NCBI RefSeq assembly: GCF_021869535.1 | Contig: NW_026262668.1 | Coordinates: forward strand, 134,961,635 to 135,025,634 | Source: Mytilus californianus | Lineage: Eukaryota; Mollusca; Bivalvia; Mytilida; Mytilidae | Reading direction: 5' to 3' | Length of the DNA: 64,000 nt | Part shown: in pieces, positions 21,906 through 33,112 of the stretch | How positions within the stretch are numbered: position 1 is the first letter of the stretch | Layout of the letters: every line of letters starts with the position of its first letter | Program-made: the position numbers and the translations under genes | The notes under the pieces: model-generated | The model's input: only the letters and a program-made list of their open reading frames with translations | Told to the model about the DNA's origin: nothing | Database searches by the model: none

Positions 21906-22139
21906 GTAAATACACAGCAATAAAACAAGCGTACACTGACATGCTTTAAATATCTATTAATTCTTTAATTCATATTTAAGAGAAATGAGTCAGTTGACAC
22001 AATTTTGCAATATCATACAGAAAGAAAGAAACGGAAAAATTAAAAAAAGTTCTTATGATTATGCTTTATTTCCAATTACAGCAGTTAATAATGATTTCAT
22101 ATAAGCCCGCTAAGCACATTTTTTGTGAACTATGGAATT

Positions 22140-22320
22140 TACGTAAATTGAATGCTATTATCGTACTGTGAAAATCCTATAGTAATTTAGTATGTATACG
22201 ATAAATAAATATAATGCTATTATCATACTATAAAAATCCTATAGTAATTTACTGTAAGTATATGATAAATAAATATAATGCTATAATCATACTGTAAAAT
22301 TTACTAATTCGTATAACGTA
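22140..22320 (+). repeat. short tandem duplication, about 75-bp unit
   Basis: ATGCTATTATCATACT and AAATCCTATAGTAATTTA recur 2-3 times; duplication copy 1 has about 1.5 units. Confidence 0.6.
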
Positions 22321-23902
22321 TATGATACAGATTATTATTCCCGCGGCGTCCACTGAGATACCAAAAGATGATATTGCTACTTAAATAAAGTTTGAAATGT
22401 TTTTATCTATCTATATTATAGATTTGAAACGTACAAAAAGTAAAAATAAGCATAGGGATAATTAAAAACTGTAAGTCATTAACAGGTTAAAAAAGACCAA
22501 ACGACAAATAACATCAACAAAGCATTACACAGACATCAATGATCGATTAATATAATGAGAGCTTTCCACCAAAGACCAAATGACTTAGAAGTTAGCAATT
22601 ATGGGTCAAAGTACTGCTTTCTACAATGAGCAAAACGCATATCACATATTAAGCTATAAAAACCGCCCACACGACAAAATATATAACAATTCAAACGAGA
22701 AAACCAAAAGCTATATTGTTATAAACGATTAACAAATATGACGGACAACTACCAACGACAAATTCTGAATTAGGGGTTTCTAACTTTGAAAGAGGCATAT
22801 GCAGAATATCTCTAGGTTAAACATGCTAGCGAATGCTCAATTCTCCAAATTACCTGTAAGAGTGTTGTTAAAGAACAACATAGAAACAAAATGAAAAAAT
22901 CAATAGGAAATGGATTGACTCATAAGATTTGCACTACCCCCAAAGCACAACTAACAAAACGACAACATTTATCAAGTATTGATCTAAGAGTACTCGTAGT
23001 AGATGTAAGTTATTTCAAAGCCAATAACAACTAATACGTTAATCACGTTTACCAGACTCAAATGCTTAACTCTAGCAAATCTCATGATTTGAAATCATTT
23101 CTTATATCGTTTCCTTTTCAAATGAACATTTATTGCGTTCTAACATGTTTACAAACGTTTGTTAACTTTTACAGTATACCATATACATGCAATACTGAAT
23201 ATATATAAGTAAAGAATTTGGACAAAAATACGCGCAGGAACATTGATTGATCTGTCACCAAACGCTATCAACATTAATATAGTAAAAAAACAAAGCATTT
23301 ATTTTAATTACATCACCAGTTTGTTTTACATATTTTTTTATATGTCGTATCATGTAGTTTATTGCAGTAAATGATTTGAAATGTAACTGTTATACATTAG
23401 CACGGATTATATCTGAAATTTATTATGTCTAAGTAGGATTCTCATGTTTCTGTACATATATACATTTTATACAATATATTTCTCTGCGATTGCCTCAATT
23501 TATATCATGACCAATCTACAGCTCAATCGAGACATCATTTGAATTTTTCCTCGCCATGAATTCAGGAGACTAAAATGTATTTGACGTGTTGTCGGTAATT
23601 ACGTGGTTCTACATGCTATTATCCCAGCCATATTCTACAAATTATAAATTGTAAACTGTACCACACAGATATTTATTTCGGATCACTTATCATTCTATTT
23701 GTACATTTATTGTTTCAAATAGAAAAACATTATACAACAAGGGGGAAAAAAGGACAAAATCTATCTTTTTTAAGATGATTTTAGAAAGTTGATTTATGTG
23801 GCACACAAACAACCTTTTTATGAATTTGTATTAATATAACACGTTTTGTAAAATTGAAAACAAATCTTTAACAGTTGATTGGCAAAGCAATTATTGTTCA
23901 TT

Positions 23903-24265
23903 CATTTTGTGCGGTTTTACGGAATGAACGCCATCTAATTAACAATCGACAATGACCTCCGAAGATTGCCGATGGACATATTTGACACCGACATGAATAT
24001 ATATGTAGACGTAAGTGAATTTCCCGATAAGCGCATGCAATATTATAATGACTATGCAAATTATTACGATTGTTCTTATTCTGTTTGGTTTTATTTTATA
24101 GATAATTATAATTAAAGTAGTTATTTTATAAGAAAGATGTTTTGGCGAGCCGAGTCGGTAAAAAATAGGTCTTTCTCCTGGCGTCTCAAGTGGAACCTTT
24201 TAAGCTGAAATTCCTTTAATTACCTGAGCGTACTGAGCATATGTGCAATCGAAATAAAAGCCCAT
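23903..24265. other. intergenic, nothing recognised
   Basis: First DNA beyond the duplication; no gene or repeat identified. Confidence 0.3.
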
Positions 24266-24615
24266 CATAGCAACCAGGCTTAAAAATTGTGTACGACAGA
24301 CGCGCGTTTCGTCTTCAAAAGACTCATCAAAGAGGGACGAAAGATACCAAAGGGACAGTCAAACTCATAGATCGAAAACAAACTGACAACGCCATTGCCA
24401 AAAATAAAAAGACAAACAGACAAATAATAGTACAGATGACACAACATAGAAAACCAAAGACTAAGCAACACGAACCCCACCAAAACTTGGGGGTGATCTC
24501 AGGTGCTCCGGAAGGGTAAGCAGATCCTGCTCCACATGTGGCACAGTGACGCTCGAATCAAATAAGTTAAAAGATCCAAAAAAGTAAGAAGTTGAAGAGC
24601 ATTGAGGATCCAAAT
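24266..24615 (-). repeat. HHR-R repeat with hammerhead (copy c), split by R215
   Basis: On the minus strand: GATGAGTCTTTTGAAGACGAAACGCGCGTC, i.e. the core's GATGA, a 5-bp stem II (GTCTT/AAGAC), GAAA and the cleavage-site GTC. The 5' stem I and the first core bases (CGTCACTG) are displaced to 24544-24555 by a 214-bp R215 insertion. The repeat then continues as AATGCTCTTCAACTTCTTAC. This is the best HHR-R core in the window apart from that insertion. Confidence 0.7.
24330..24543 (+). repeat. R215 repeat, full length, inside a hammerhead core
   Basis: AAGAGGGACGAAAGATACC to CCACATGTGGCA, flanked on each side by CA (24328-24329 and 24544-24545), a possible 2-bp target duplication. The interrupted host sequence fixes both ends of the R215 unit. 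Confidence 0.75.
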
Positions 24616-26142
24616 ACAACTGAGGCATGAGTACGAATCCAAATTGGGTCGAATAAATGCCTAGAAGAAATTAATATATTAGTGAAGATTTGTAACTTAT
24701 TTTGACCAAACAGACTGCTATTTTTTCTTCAAAATACAGTCAAAATATTCGCCTATGCCGCTTTAAAGTATATGTTTTACACCACAAGATAAAAATCACA
24801 TCTTCTGTCAAAGAAAGGACAAATGGATCAAATATCATGTAATTTGTAATGTATACTCGTATACACCGGGTCAACAGTTTAATAAACAACGTCCTCGTAC
24901 AGAGTTTCAGACAAAGTCAAATTTTAAAAAATCGTGTAAGTTAAGCTGTTATCTTTTCGGGGTTTTTATAACACAGAGATTCTGTCATTATGATTTGTAT
25001 AATATGATAACAAAAACATTCTTTTTACTATTACATGTATCAATCAAGTTGTTTTTCTAAAGTGGTTAATTATGTTTCTCTGCAAATGTCAATCAGAACT
25101 GAAGATCTTACTTCTTATCTTAAACATGGAATAGCGCCACACGCAAAATAAAACTTTGAGAAATATTATGTATAAGTTTTCTTTTCTCTGTACAGCAATT
25201 TTCATGAACTTCAAGTTTTAGTCTGTTCTTTTTTTTTGTTGGTTTTTCAAACTATTGTATTGAGATAATTTGACTACAAGAGACAACCGTCAAATATTGT
25301 ATTTTTGTATGTATTAAATTCAGCGCGATGTTAAGCGGGAATTAAGTGATTTTTTTTCTAAAGAATCACTTTCTATGTGAAGCTGACTTAATTTGTAGGA
25401 GTATCTTAATGTAAACCAAAGAAAAGATAAAAGGTTTCTTTCGTGTAGTAACAATATTTCTTAAAAAATGAAAACAACACGTTATTAATTGCATGCGTCC
25501 GAAGCGCTTTTCTGGATTTACCTTTATCAGGAACGCTCAAAGCCGAATATTTGAAAGCCAAGGATGTATAAGAACCGAAACAGTTGAAAAACTATTTAAT
25601 TAAAAAGGACATTAAAAAATAGTAAAATCCATCTAAGGTCAACTTTGCTTGAGGGAGTTGAAACCCTAGTTTCTTTATAATTTCAAAATTTATAAAAAAT
25701 GATCAATTCTTAGGTTTGAATTTGTAACAGATAACACAGATACAAAACTGTTCATATTTTACAAGAAACATTTCTACGAATTTTCTGATCAGAAAGAATA
25801 CAAGAAATCCTAAGAATGAAGGATAAACATTTCTAAAATATAAAACCATTTTTAAATTTGAATTTGACTGTACAAGTAGACCTAAGGTTGCACGTATTTG
25901 CTGTGCATATGATTTTTTAACTTCTTAAAGATTACTTATGAAATCACAATGGATATCAATTTAGAGTTTCAACTTTTAATGATCGGAAAAACATGTTGTG
26001 AAACATGCCAATTAATTTTTTTCTTCCTTTAATTATCCATTTAAATGCATTATCGAGACGCTGAAACACTTTTCAATCGATTTAATTGGCATCTTTATAA
26101 CATTCGATTCAGCTTTGTATTCAAGTATAGATTATTAAGTGT
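24616..26142. other. AT-rich intergenic DNA
   Basis: No supported gene or recognised repeat. Confidence 0.4.
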
Positions 26143-26380
26143 GACATGCTGTATACAATGCGCAGATTTCCAATTACTATTGCGTTTGTAGTACTAACTA
26201 CTGCCCTTGTTGTACTTACAATTGCCCTTGTAGTACTAACTATTACCCTAATAGTATTTACTATTGCCCTTGAAGTACTTATGTTTGCCCTTATAGTTCT
26301 TACTATTGGCCTTGCAGTACTAACTATTGCCCTTGTAGTATTTACTATTGTCCTTGAAGTAATAACTATTGCCTTGTAGT
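26143..26380 (+). repeat. 24-bp minisatellite
   Basis: GCCCTTGTAGTACTAACTATT and variants in about nine units. Because 24 is a multiple of three, it reads as a repeated hydrophobic octapeptide (VLTIALVV-like) on the plus strand; I do not regard it as a gene. Confidence 0.85.
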
Positions 26381-26399
26381 ACGGATCTAAATTAACTAC

Positions 26400-26770
26400 G
26401 ATATATTAAGGAAGTCTTATTATAACTAGAAGTGTTGCGAATTGCTAACATTACTGTTTTATTTGAACCATATCTTTGCAGTCTCTGTTGTAAATAGCTA
26501 CATAACCTACGTCATGTTTAAAAAAAATTTAAATTGTACAAGCGTCACTATGATGTTCAGTTTTAACTGTTTTATTCTATAAATTTCAAGATTGTTATAG
26601 TTTTATAATCAGACAAGATTGATATGATTCATTTTACATCGTGATCATACTGATGAAGGATATCTGTTATCCGAAATATTTAACATTTGTTCATTTCATT
26701 TTTATTTTTTGGTGATGTTGCACACTTTTAGACTTTTTAAACCCGTACAATTTATCGTTGGCTATTATTC
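26400..26770 (+). mobile_element. PLE-1 terminal repeat with hammerhead
   Basis: Matches the reverse complement of 33110-33500: ATTTCAAGATTG, GATATGATTCATTTTACATC, the ribozyme, GGTGATGTTGCACACTTTTAG, and the tail CGTTGGCTATTATTCAGTCA followed by a TA run. No coding part is attached, so it is a solo terminal region. Confidence 0.65.
26645..26685 (+). ncRNA. hammerhead ribozyme, PLE-1 type (copy 1a)
   Basis: CTGATGA at 26650-26656, stem II GGATA/TATCC with loop TCTGT, then GAAA at 26673-26676 followed by TATT. Helix III is minimal, as in the small hammerhead variants known from Penelope-like elements, which cleave as dimers. Stem I pairing is weak here. Confidence 0.7.
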
Positions 26771-26775
26771 AGTCA

Positions 26776-27327
26776 TTTCATATATATATATATTCCTCAC
26801 CACCAGTCATGGCCTTCAGAAGACAAAAAAACATCCGTGACAAATTAGTGACAGCTGTATTAATAAAGCAACCTACTCCACCTCCCGGTTGCTACAAACA
26901 ATGTGGCAGAAGGAATTGCTTATGTTGTAAAGCTGCCAATACAAAGAGTTCTTTCATCAGCTCCTTTACAAAACAAAGTTATACCATCTACCCAAATTCC
27001 AACTGTAAAGCGGAGAACTCAATTTATGTACTAACATGTAACACTTGTGGCATTATGTATGTGGGAGAAACAAATGGATAAATTTAATATTCGGCTTAAT
27101 AACCATCGTTCATGGTACAAAACGAACAAAAACTGTCCTCTCCCAAGATATCTTCGCTCAAAGAAACATCCTTTTGATAATGTTACTTTCCAAATCATAG
27201 AAGTCAACACCGAGTGGGACACCACGGCGAGAAGGAGAAGAGAAAACTTTTGGATCCACCAACTCCACACTTTAGAACCTGATGGTCTTAATGAAAAAGA
27301 CGAGAAAAGATACAGGAAAGATAAATA
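26776..27327 (+). pseudogene. PLE-2 C-terminal fragment with GIY-YIG endonuclease
   Basis: 5'-truncated. First frame: PVMAFRRQKNIRDKLVTAVL, a Cys cluster (CGRRNCLCC), then IYVLTCNTCGIMYVGET, the GIY-YIG equivalent. A frameshift near 27060-27080 moves to the next frame: NIRLNNHRSWYK, LPRYLRSKKHPFDNVTFQII, ARRRRENFWIHQLHTL and the final EPDGLNEKD. This is the endonuclease fused C-terminally to the RT in Penelope elements; it nicks DNA to prime reverse transcription. Its ribozyme follows at 27519. It starts directly after the TA run that ends the preceding PLE-1 terminal repeat. Confidence 0.75.
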
Positions 27328-27518
27328 ATAATTTAGTACACAGCATCGTCCTTTTTATCCTGTGATATTGGCCAATGGACGTTGCAAATTTCAAACACCA
27401 ATTTTGTAAATAATCTTGAACTTCATCAAAATTTTGAATTCTTTACAAGACAGCTAAATTTATGTACAGTGAGCTGCAAAAGTTTCTAATCTACATCCGA
27501 TTTCACCTGGATAGATGC

Positions 27519-27557
27519 ACGCTTGATGAAGCTAGTTTGTCTAGCGAAATATTGCGT
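27519..27557 (+). ncRNA. hammerhead ribozyme, PLE-2 type (copy 2a), core mutated
   Basis: Stem I ACGC (27519-27522) pairs with GCGT (27554-27557); core TTGATGA (first C changed to T); stem II GCTAG/CTAGC; GAAA at 27546-27549; then TATT. The C3-to-T change should weaken or abolish cleavage. Confidence 0.65.
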
Positions 27558-27824
27558 TTATTTTTTATCGCGTTGTAGATATTTTAAACATTCTAATATT
27601 TACATACCCAATAGTGTGTTAAAATTACATTGTTAGGCAATTTATAATTTCATTTGTGTAATTGAACTAATCTTTGTACTGATTAATCCACACTCAAATA
27701 GATTCGTATGTTATGTGTTGCTATTTATAAGCACTTATATATATATAAAGTGCCTAGAAAATCAACCTAACAATGTTAGAGTAGATTTGATTCTTTACTT
27801 CCTCATCGAGCGGGGCTATATATA

Positions 27825-28500
27825 TTGGAAAATGTTGTTTGTGTTGTATTTAGACCCCTCTATCCAGAAATTTGTTTTGCATGCACACGTATAAAAATGC
27901 GGTTTTTATCCAAAGCAATCATAAGTTTGAACGTTGTTTTCAATTTAGACTTGTTAATATTTTTTCGTTTGTGCTTGTATTATATTTTCCTTCGGGTTTA
28001 TATGATCCGTTCCTCCTATTTCTAATATTTCGACTCTTCAAAATTCAAGAGTCTATCCTAAATTTAGGTAAATTATATGGCCTCCCAAATACCGTTTCGA
28101 TCCCTAACATCACTGAAGATACATTATTTGTCGAAATCCGGAAATGGTGTACTAATTTTTGCACCTTTTATTTGCGGTATACCATCTTTTCCGCAAGTTT
28201 ATTGTTTTCTGTTTGGTATTAAATTAATAATTAATATCCATTTTGTGATCCGTTTATTTGGCAATCGCCAATGGCAGTCAGCAGGGTTTAAGAACATCTG
28301 TTGTTCGACCTGTTAGTCAAAAGTGTTTTGGTAAAATATACTTGTTCACTTTTTTGGTCTTTTGGAAAATGTTAATTGTGCTGTATTTAGACCCCCTCTA
28401 TCCAGAAATTTGTTTTGCATGCACACGTATAAAAATTGCGGTTTTTATCCAACGCAATCATAGGTTTGAACGTTGTTTTCAATTTAGACTTGTATATATA
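27825..28500 (+). repeat. X repeat, two partial units
   Basis: A segment of about 130 bp (GTATTTAGACCCC, GCATGCACACGTATAAAAAT, GCGGTTTTTATCCAA, CAATTTAGACTTGT) occurs at 27835-27955 and again at 28380-28497, with TATGGCCTCCCAAATACC to AGCAGGGTTTAAGAACATC in between. It recurs at 32820-33045 and 36805-37160 and ends at a TA run. Frames read through it are chance frames. Confidence 0.75.
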
Positions 28501-28559
28501 TATATATGTATAGTGTCTAAAAATAGCAACAATCAGCATTCAATTGCCCAATCACTAGA

Positions 28560-28745
28560 CACCTCTTAAGAACAGGACATACTTTTGAAAACATCACCTT
28601 TCAAGTAATAGAGGTAAACCAAAATTGGGTACCCAAAGTAGAAAACAGAGAGAGAGATTCTGGATGCATCAGCTCTTGAACCTGATGGACTTCATGAGAG
28701 AGATGAAAAACAGTTTTACCCAAAACCAAAGGAATAAATCCTTAA
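28560..28745 (+). pseudogene. PLE-2 endonuclease C-terminal fragment
   Basis: Short relic equivalent to 27150-27320: HLLRTGHTFENITFQVIEVN, then NRER and LMDFMRE-like remnants in a shifted frame. The PLE-2 ribozyme follows at 28874. Confidence 0.6.
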
Positions 28746-28873
28746 CATTATACTATTTAACTAAAACAATTATTTGTTTTGATTTAAGAATCGCAATGTA
28801 CAATAAGCGGCAAAAATATTTTAAAGACATGTACATTCTTTACAGTCTCCGATTTTTTACCTGGTTGGCTGCA

Positions 28874-28913
28874 CGCGCCTGATGAAGCTAATTTTTTAGC
28901 GAAATATTGCGTG
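28874..28913 (+). ncRNA. hammerhead ribozyme, PLE-2 type (copy 2b), canonical core
   Basis: Stem I CGCGC/GCGTG (one G-U pair), core CTGATGA at 28879-28885, stem II GCTAA/TTAGC with loop TTTT, GAAA at 28901-28904, TATT, then the stem I partner; cleavage is expected after the last T of TATT. It is the best-formed hammerhead in the window; helix III is almost absent, as in PLE hammerheads. Confidence 0.8.
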
Positions 28914-28975
28914 AATATATAAAATATTACAACTATTTTTATAACACTCATTAGCGTGTTAAAGTTACATTCTTA

Positions 28976-29264
28976 GTCATATATAAAATGACTGAATAAA
29001 AGCCAACGATAAAACTTACGGGGCGATGGATCATAAAATTATGATACAGTACACTACAAAATATAATATATAAAAAGTCTTAAAGGGTACAACATCACCA
29101 AAACATAATTAAATCATGAACAAATTTTAGATATTTCGGATAACTGATATCCTTCATCAGTAAGATGTAAAATGAATCTTATCTTGACATGTGGTAGTCA
29201 AACTGAAATAAAAATCTTGAACGCTATACAAATTATCAATAATCAATGCGCAGGTATTTTTTTT
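28976..29264 (-). mobile_element. PLE-1 3' terminal region, minus strand
   Basis: Reverse complement of the PLE-1 end: CGTTGGCTTTTATTCAGTCA at the outer edge and GGTGATGTTGTACCCTTTAA inside. It meets the end of the plus-strand PLE-2 fragment tail to tail at about 28976. Confidence 0.65.
29125..29165 (-). ncRNA. hammerhead ribozyme, PLE-1 type (copy 1b)
   Basis: Minus strand: CTGATGA, stem II GGATA/TATCC with loop TCAGT, GAAA, TATC, then TAA, which pairs with the TTA before the core (3 bp). All invariant core bases are present. Confidence 0.7.
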
Positions 29265-29830
29265 CAATATTGATGTTTGGGAGGAGGAATAAATTTCTTA
29301 AAACTGTAAGAGTCCAAAACGGAAGCCTGAGTTACTGGAAATAAGTGATGGTAGGGAAAATGAGTGATACATTCTATGTTTTTTTCATTTATGGCCTCTG
29401 GGGAAACTGTCCTACGCTTTCTTATCCAAAACCTTTCCCGAGCAAGTCTGTCGGCCCTTGACCAACCCACATTGTGGTCTATGATAGTGATGGTAAGGTT
29501 TTTGAGATCGGGTTGGGCGTGCCCAGGTGATCTCAAATGACGACTTACGGGGAGGTCAGGCTTGCAGGTGTAGTCACTTCGATGACCATTCATGCGTGTG
29601 TTGAATGGCTGTTCTGCCTCGCCAACATACTGCATGCCACATCGACACTGAAGAAAGTATACAACATTCTGGGTTTTGCAAGTTACATTGCAAAATATAG
29701 TGTACACAGACCCGGTGGAGTGGCAAGTAAATGTTTGAGTATTCAGTACTTGTTGACAATTAATAAAGGCAACAATAGTATACCGCTGTTCGAAACTCAT
29801 AAATCGATAGAGATAAAAACAAATCCGGGT
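29265..29830 (-). pseudogene. PLE-1 C-terminal fragment with GIY-YIG endonuclease
   Basis: A 178-residue minus-strand frame (29264-29800). TQTFTCHSTGSVYTIFCNV leads into NVVYFLQCRCGMQYVGEAEQ (GIY-YIG equivalent), then FNTRMNGHRSDY with the conserved Arg, LPVSRHLRSPGHAQPDLKNL, ARERFWIRKRRT with the catalytic-type Glu, and PEAINEKN. Closely similar to the end of the protein at 35470-36240. The RT part is missing (5' truncation). About 29800-30110 holds no further PLE sequence. Confidence 0.75.
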
Positions 29831-30109
29831 TACAAACTAAAACTGAGGGAAACGCATCAAATATAAGAGGAGAACAACGATACAACAAAAACACAACATT
29901 AAAATGTAACACACACAGAAACGAAATATAATGTAACAATGGCCATTTTCCTGACTTGGTACAGGACATTTTAAGAAACAAATGGTGGGTTGAACCTGGT
30001 TTTGTGGCATGCCAAACCTCCCGCTTTAATGGCAACGTCAAACACAACACCAAAACAACATCACATGACAGGACCACAATACAAATAAATGGGAGAACAT
30101 ATAGGACAA

Positions 30110-30420
30110 AGAAATACACGAATAATAGCTAACAAAAGGTACTAGGCTTAAAATCCAACACGCCAGACGCGCGTCTCGTCCACACAAGACCAGCCAGTGA
30201 CGCTCAGATGAAAACAGTTTGAAAGCCAAAACAAGTACAAAGCTGAAGAGCACCGAGGACCAAAACCTCCAAAAAGTTGCACCTAACACGGCCAGGGTTT
30301 TCTGCCTGGGACAAGAACATCCTTATTATTTAGAATAATTCATAATTTTGCAAACAGTAAATTTTATAAAATGACTATATAATAGATATACATGATAAAA
30401 CCGAAGTGGGGACTAACTAC
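30110..30420 (-). repeat. HHR-R repeat with degraded hammerhead (copy d)
   Basis: On the minus strand 30159-30203 reads GCGTCACTGGCTGGTCTTGT then GGACGAGACGCGCGTCTGGC. The core CTGATGA is CTGGCTG and GAAAC is GAGAC, so it is inactive. The repeat body continues to about 30420. Confidence 0.6.
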
Positions 30421-31480
30421 AGAATAAAAACGGATACATTACATAAAACAACTTAATCCAACACATAAAAATACACAGCCGAGTTAGTCAAAGCCTCAAC
30501 GCACAAAGTGACGTCACATTTGAAATTCTAAAAAAAACACACAAAGTGACGTCACATTAGAATTTGTAAAAATATTTCCCAAAAATAAGATAGGATTAGG
30601 ATTGATTCAAGATTAGATATGTAATACTGACATTACATTTATAATAACAATGAAAATTAAAAACCAATTGTTCAGAGAACAATTGAAGTTCTTTCCACCC
30701 ATAAAGATCAATTTTGATATTGAAATATTAAAACTCAGTTAGATATATCATATCCAGCGTCAAATGATAGCTTATTGTACACTGATTCCAAAAATATATG
30801 GTTTCTATACATTTTTTTCTAAATAAGGGAGATAGATTGTTACTTCCGGTTTGAAAAATGTCACTTCCGGTTTTATTTGATAGTTTACTTGATACTGATT
30901 CCAAAAATATATGGTTCAATATACTTTTACATTAAATGGAATAGGATCCCAGTTACGGCAACCAGACCAGTACCCACGAATGTAGTTCTTAAAAAAAATT
31001 ATAACTTTTATTTAAAATGTAGTGTTATTATTACACAAGTTCTGTAACTGAATGTTGATTTATTTGAAAGGGTAGGCTTTCTAGTTTGAATTTCTGTAAA
31101 AATTTTGATTGATTTAAATGTAATCTGGCGTCAGTGCATAGAGTAAATTGCCTAAATTCTAGCCTTTATTCTTCCCCGGAAGTAGACTGACTGACCCTGT
31201 TGTCAATCTAAACAATATTTTGCAACGGAATGCCGGTCACGAGGCACTGAGATTGTACTTAGAAACTTCGAAACCAATGCCTAACATGAAACAGAGATCC
31301 CAAGGTGGTTATCAAAATTATTTATTGAACAGCACCCCATTTATTTACTATGATTTTCAATGCGTTTCAATGGGGTAAATAACTGGGTCTCCGTTCCAAA
31401 TAAGTACAAAAATAGCTACATCCGGTTTACACCAGGTCACTTCCGGTTGGCTTTTCCATAGTCAAGTGGCTTGCCACGTA
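30421..31480. other. non-coding DNA with short repeats
   Basis: ACACAAAGTGACGTCACATT occurs twice (30495-30560), CTGATTCCAAAAATATATGG twice (30780 and 30895), and ACTTCCGGTT several times. No gene seen. Confidence 0.5.
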
Positions 31481-32330
31481 ATGCAAAAAGTCCCATGGCT
31501 TTATCATGTATACATATGAGGTAAAAGCAAAGGTCAAAATCTAGAACATCAATTTTACCTATGACCTTGAGCTCAATTTCAAGGTCATAAACCAAGGGCT
31601 TCAAATCAAAAGACTATAGGTTTTAATTATATATGGTTAATAAGTTATATCACTATATGCTTAACTTTTAATAAAAGAGGGGAGAAAACTCCAATTTAAT
31701 GTTAGCGTACCCTTTTAACCAAAATTTATGTGTTACGACATGTCGCAACTTACAATTTAGTAAAAATATGTTGTCGATATCTTATACGGTTTTTGGAAAG
31801 AATTGAAAATAAGCCAAAATCAAAATTTAAAATATGACCTTGACCTAATTTTCTTATTTTTGGATCAAGGACCTCAAATCAAAAGATCCTAGGTCTCTAT
31901 CACTTATGGTTTACAAGATAGAAATGCATATCACTTATATCAAATGCATAAGGGGAAATAACTCTCATATGGAATATTCATATCGCTTCGGTCAAAATAG
32001 GACAAATCATGCAAAGGATATAACGAGCAATTTTATAAAATAAATTTGTCGCTTTCTTTTACGGTACGGAGGAGATGCAGTCACAAGGAAAACAGTCTTC
32101 GGGGAGATAACTCATACAAAGAAAATTGTTCGGCTTAGAATGGGTGAAAATAAAAAGCGCATAAACTGTATGGTACTATATAAGAAATATCTAAGCGACA
32201 TCTTGCGAAACAAAAATTTCACGGGAGAACAAAATTTGGCGGAAGAAAATAATAATAATCAGAACAAATACAATAGGTCTTTCCACAGAAAAGTGGAAAG
32301 ACCTAATTACAATACTTATTAATATCAAAT
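31481..32330 (+). repeat. dispersed repeat of two diverged units with terminal hairpin
   Basis: Two diverged units (about 31540-31810 and 31840-32070), each running from GACCTTGA through CTCAAATCAAAAGA to GGGGAAATAACTC-like sequence. After them come TTGTTCGGCTTAGAATGGGT and a perfect hairpin AGGTCTTTCCAC/GTGGAAAGACCT at 32277-32306. The open frame at 32140-32322 lies inside the repeat and I do not call it a gene. Confidence 0.55.
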
Positions 32331-32815
32331 TGTGGTAGTAATTAGATAATTTTAAAATTGTATTATCTAGCTATGTCGGTGTTTCTTATGAATCAAACTG
32401 TAAACCAAATATATCGTATAAATTTCGTTGAACCAAACTAAAATCTAATAAATGAAGGGGGTGATTAATTATCTTTACCATAGCACACGAATATAACAGA
32501 AAAGACGTTAAGACATTTGACAAAATCCGACGAGAATAACAAATATAACATCAAAATTAAATACATGAATTTGGGATAGAAAAGTACCGTGACACGTCTT
32601 ATAGCAATGCGGTTTCACACTCAGCAAAACAGTCACAATCGGGAATAAGTCACGTTCTGGAAAGTCAGACATCGTCTGTTACCACACGACTTGCACCATC
32701 CTGCTGTTGAACAGCTTTTATTAGAGGAGACATCAGCTCTCACAAATAAGTCTTTCAGACTTGCTGGTCTAAAATTTGTTCATGATTTAATTATTTTTTG
32801 TTGATGTTGTATCCT
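32331..32815. other. non-coding, nothing recognised
   Basis: AT-rich stretch. CTAAAATTTGTTCATGATTTA near 32770 and GTTGATGTTGTATCCTTTTAG near 32800 resemble the PLE-1 sequence after its ribozyme, so a PLE-1 scrap ends here. Confidence 0.4.
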
Positions 32816-32819
32816 TTTA

Positions 32820-33041
32820 GACTTGTTATATAGCAGGGCTTAAGAACATCATATGTTCGACCTGTCAGTCAAATGCGTTTTGTTGAAATATACTTTTTCA
32901 CTTTTTCGGTCTTTTGGAAAATGTTGTTTGTTCTGTATTTAGACCCCTCTACCAAGAATTGTTTTTGCATGCACACGTATAAAAATTGCGGTTTTTATCC
33001 AACGCAATCATAGGTTTGAACTTCGTTTTCAATTTAGACTT

Positions 33042-33107
<66 letters not shown>
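32820..33107 (+). repeat. X repeat ending in a (TA)n tract
   Basis: GGCTTAAGAACATC to CAATTTAGACTTG, then about 62 bp of TA (33045-33107), then the outer end of the inverted PLE-1 arm. The Ile-Tyr repeat frame here comes from the TA tract. Confidence 0.75.

Positions 33108-33112
<5 letters not shown>

Larger units (their letters stand above)
18786..23902. repeat. segmental duplication, copy 2
   Basis: Colinear with 1-4053 but about 1 kb longer because of later insertions and tandem expansions (19258-19350, about 19700-19870, 20128-20232, 21262-21905, 22140-22320). Apart from the repeats listed separately and the broken receptor exon, it is AT-rich non-coding DNA. Confidence 0.9.

Noticed and set aside
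26146-26379. Hydrophobic open frame resembling a membrane protein
   Set aside because: It is the translation of a 24-bp minisatellite; the periodicity alone keeps the frame open.
27825-28569. Overlapping frames with CFACTRIK and FQFRLV as genes
   Set aside because: The same frames recur wherever the X repeat occurs, and they are not conserved as one protein.
32140-32322. 60-residue Asn/Lys-rich frame
   Set aside because: Lies inside a dispersed repeat and runs into its terminal hairpin.
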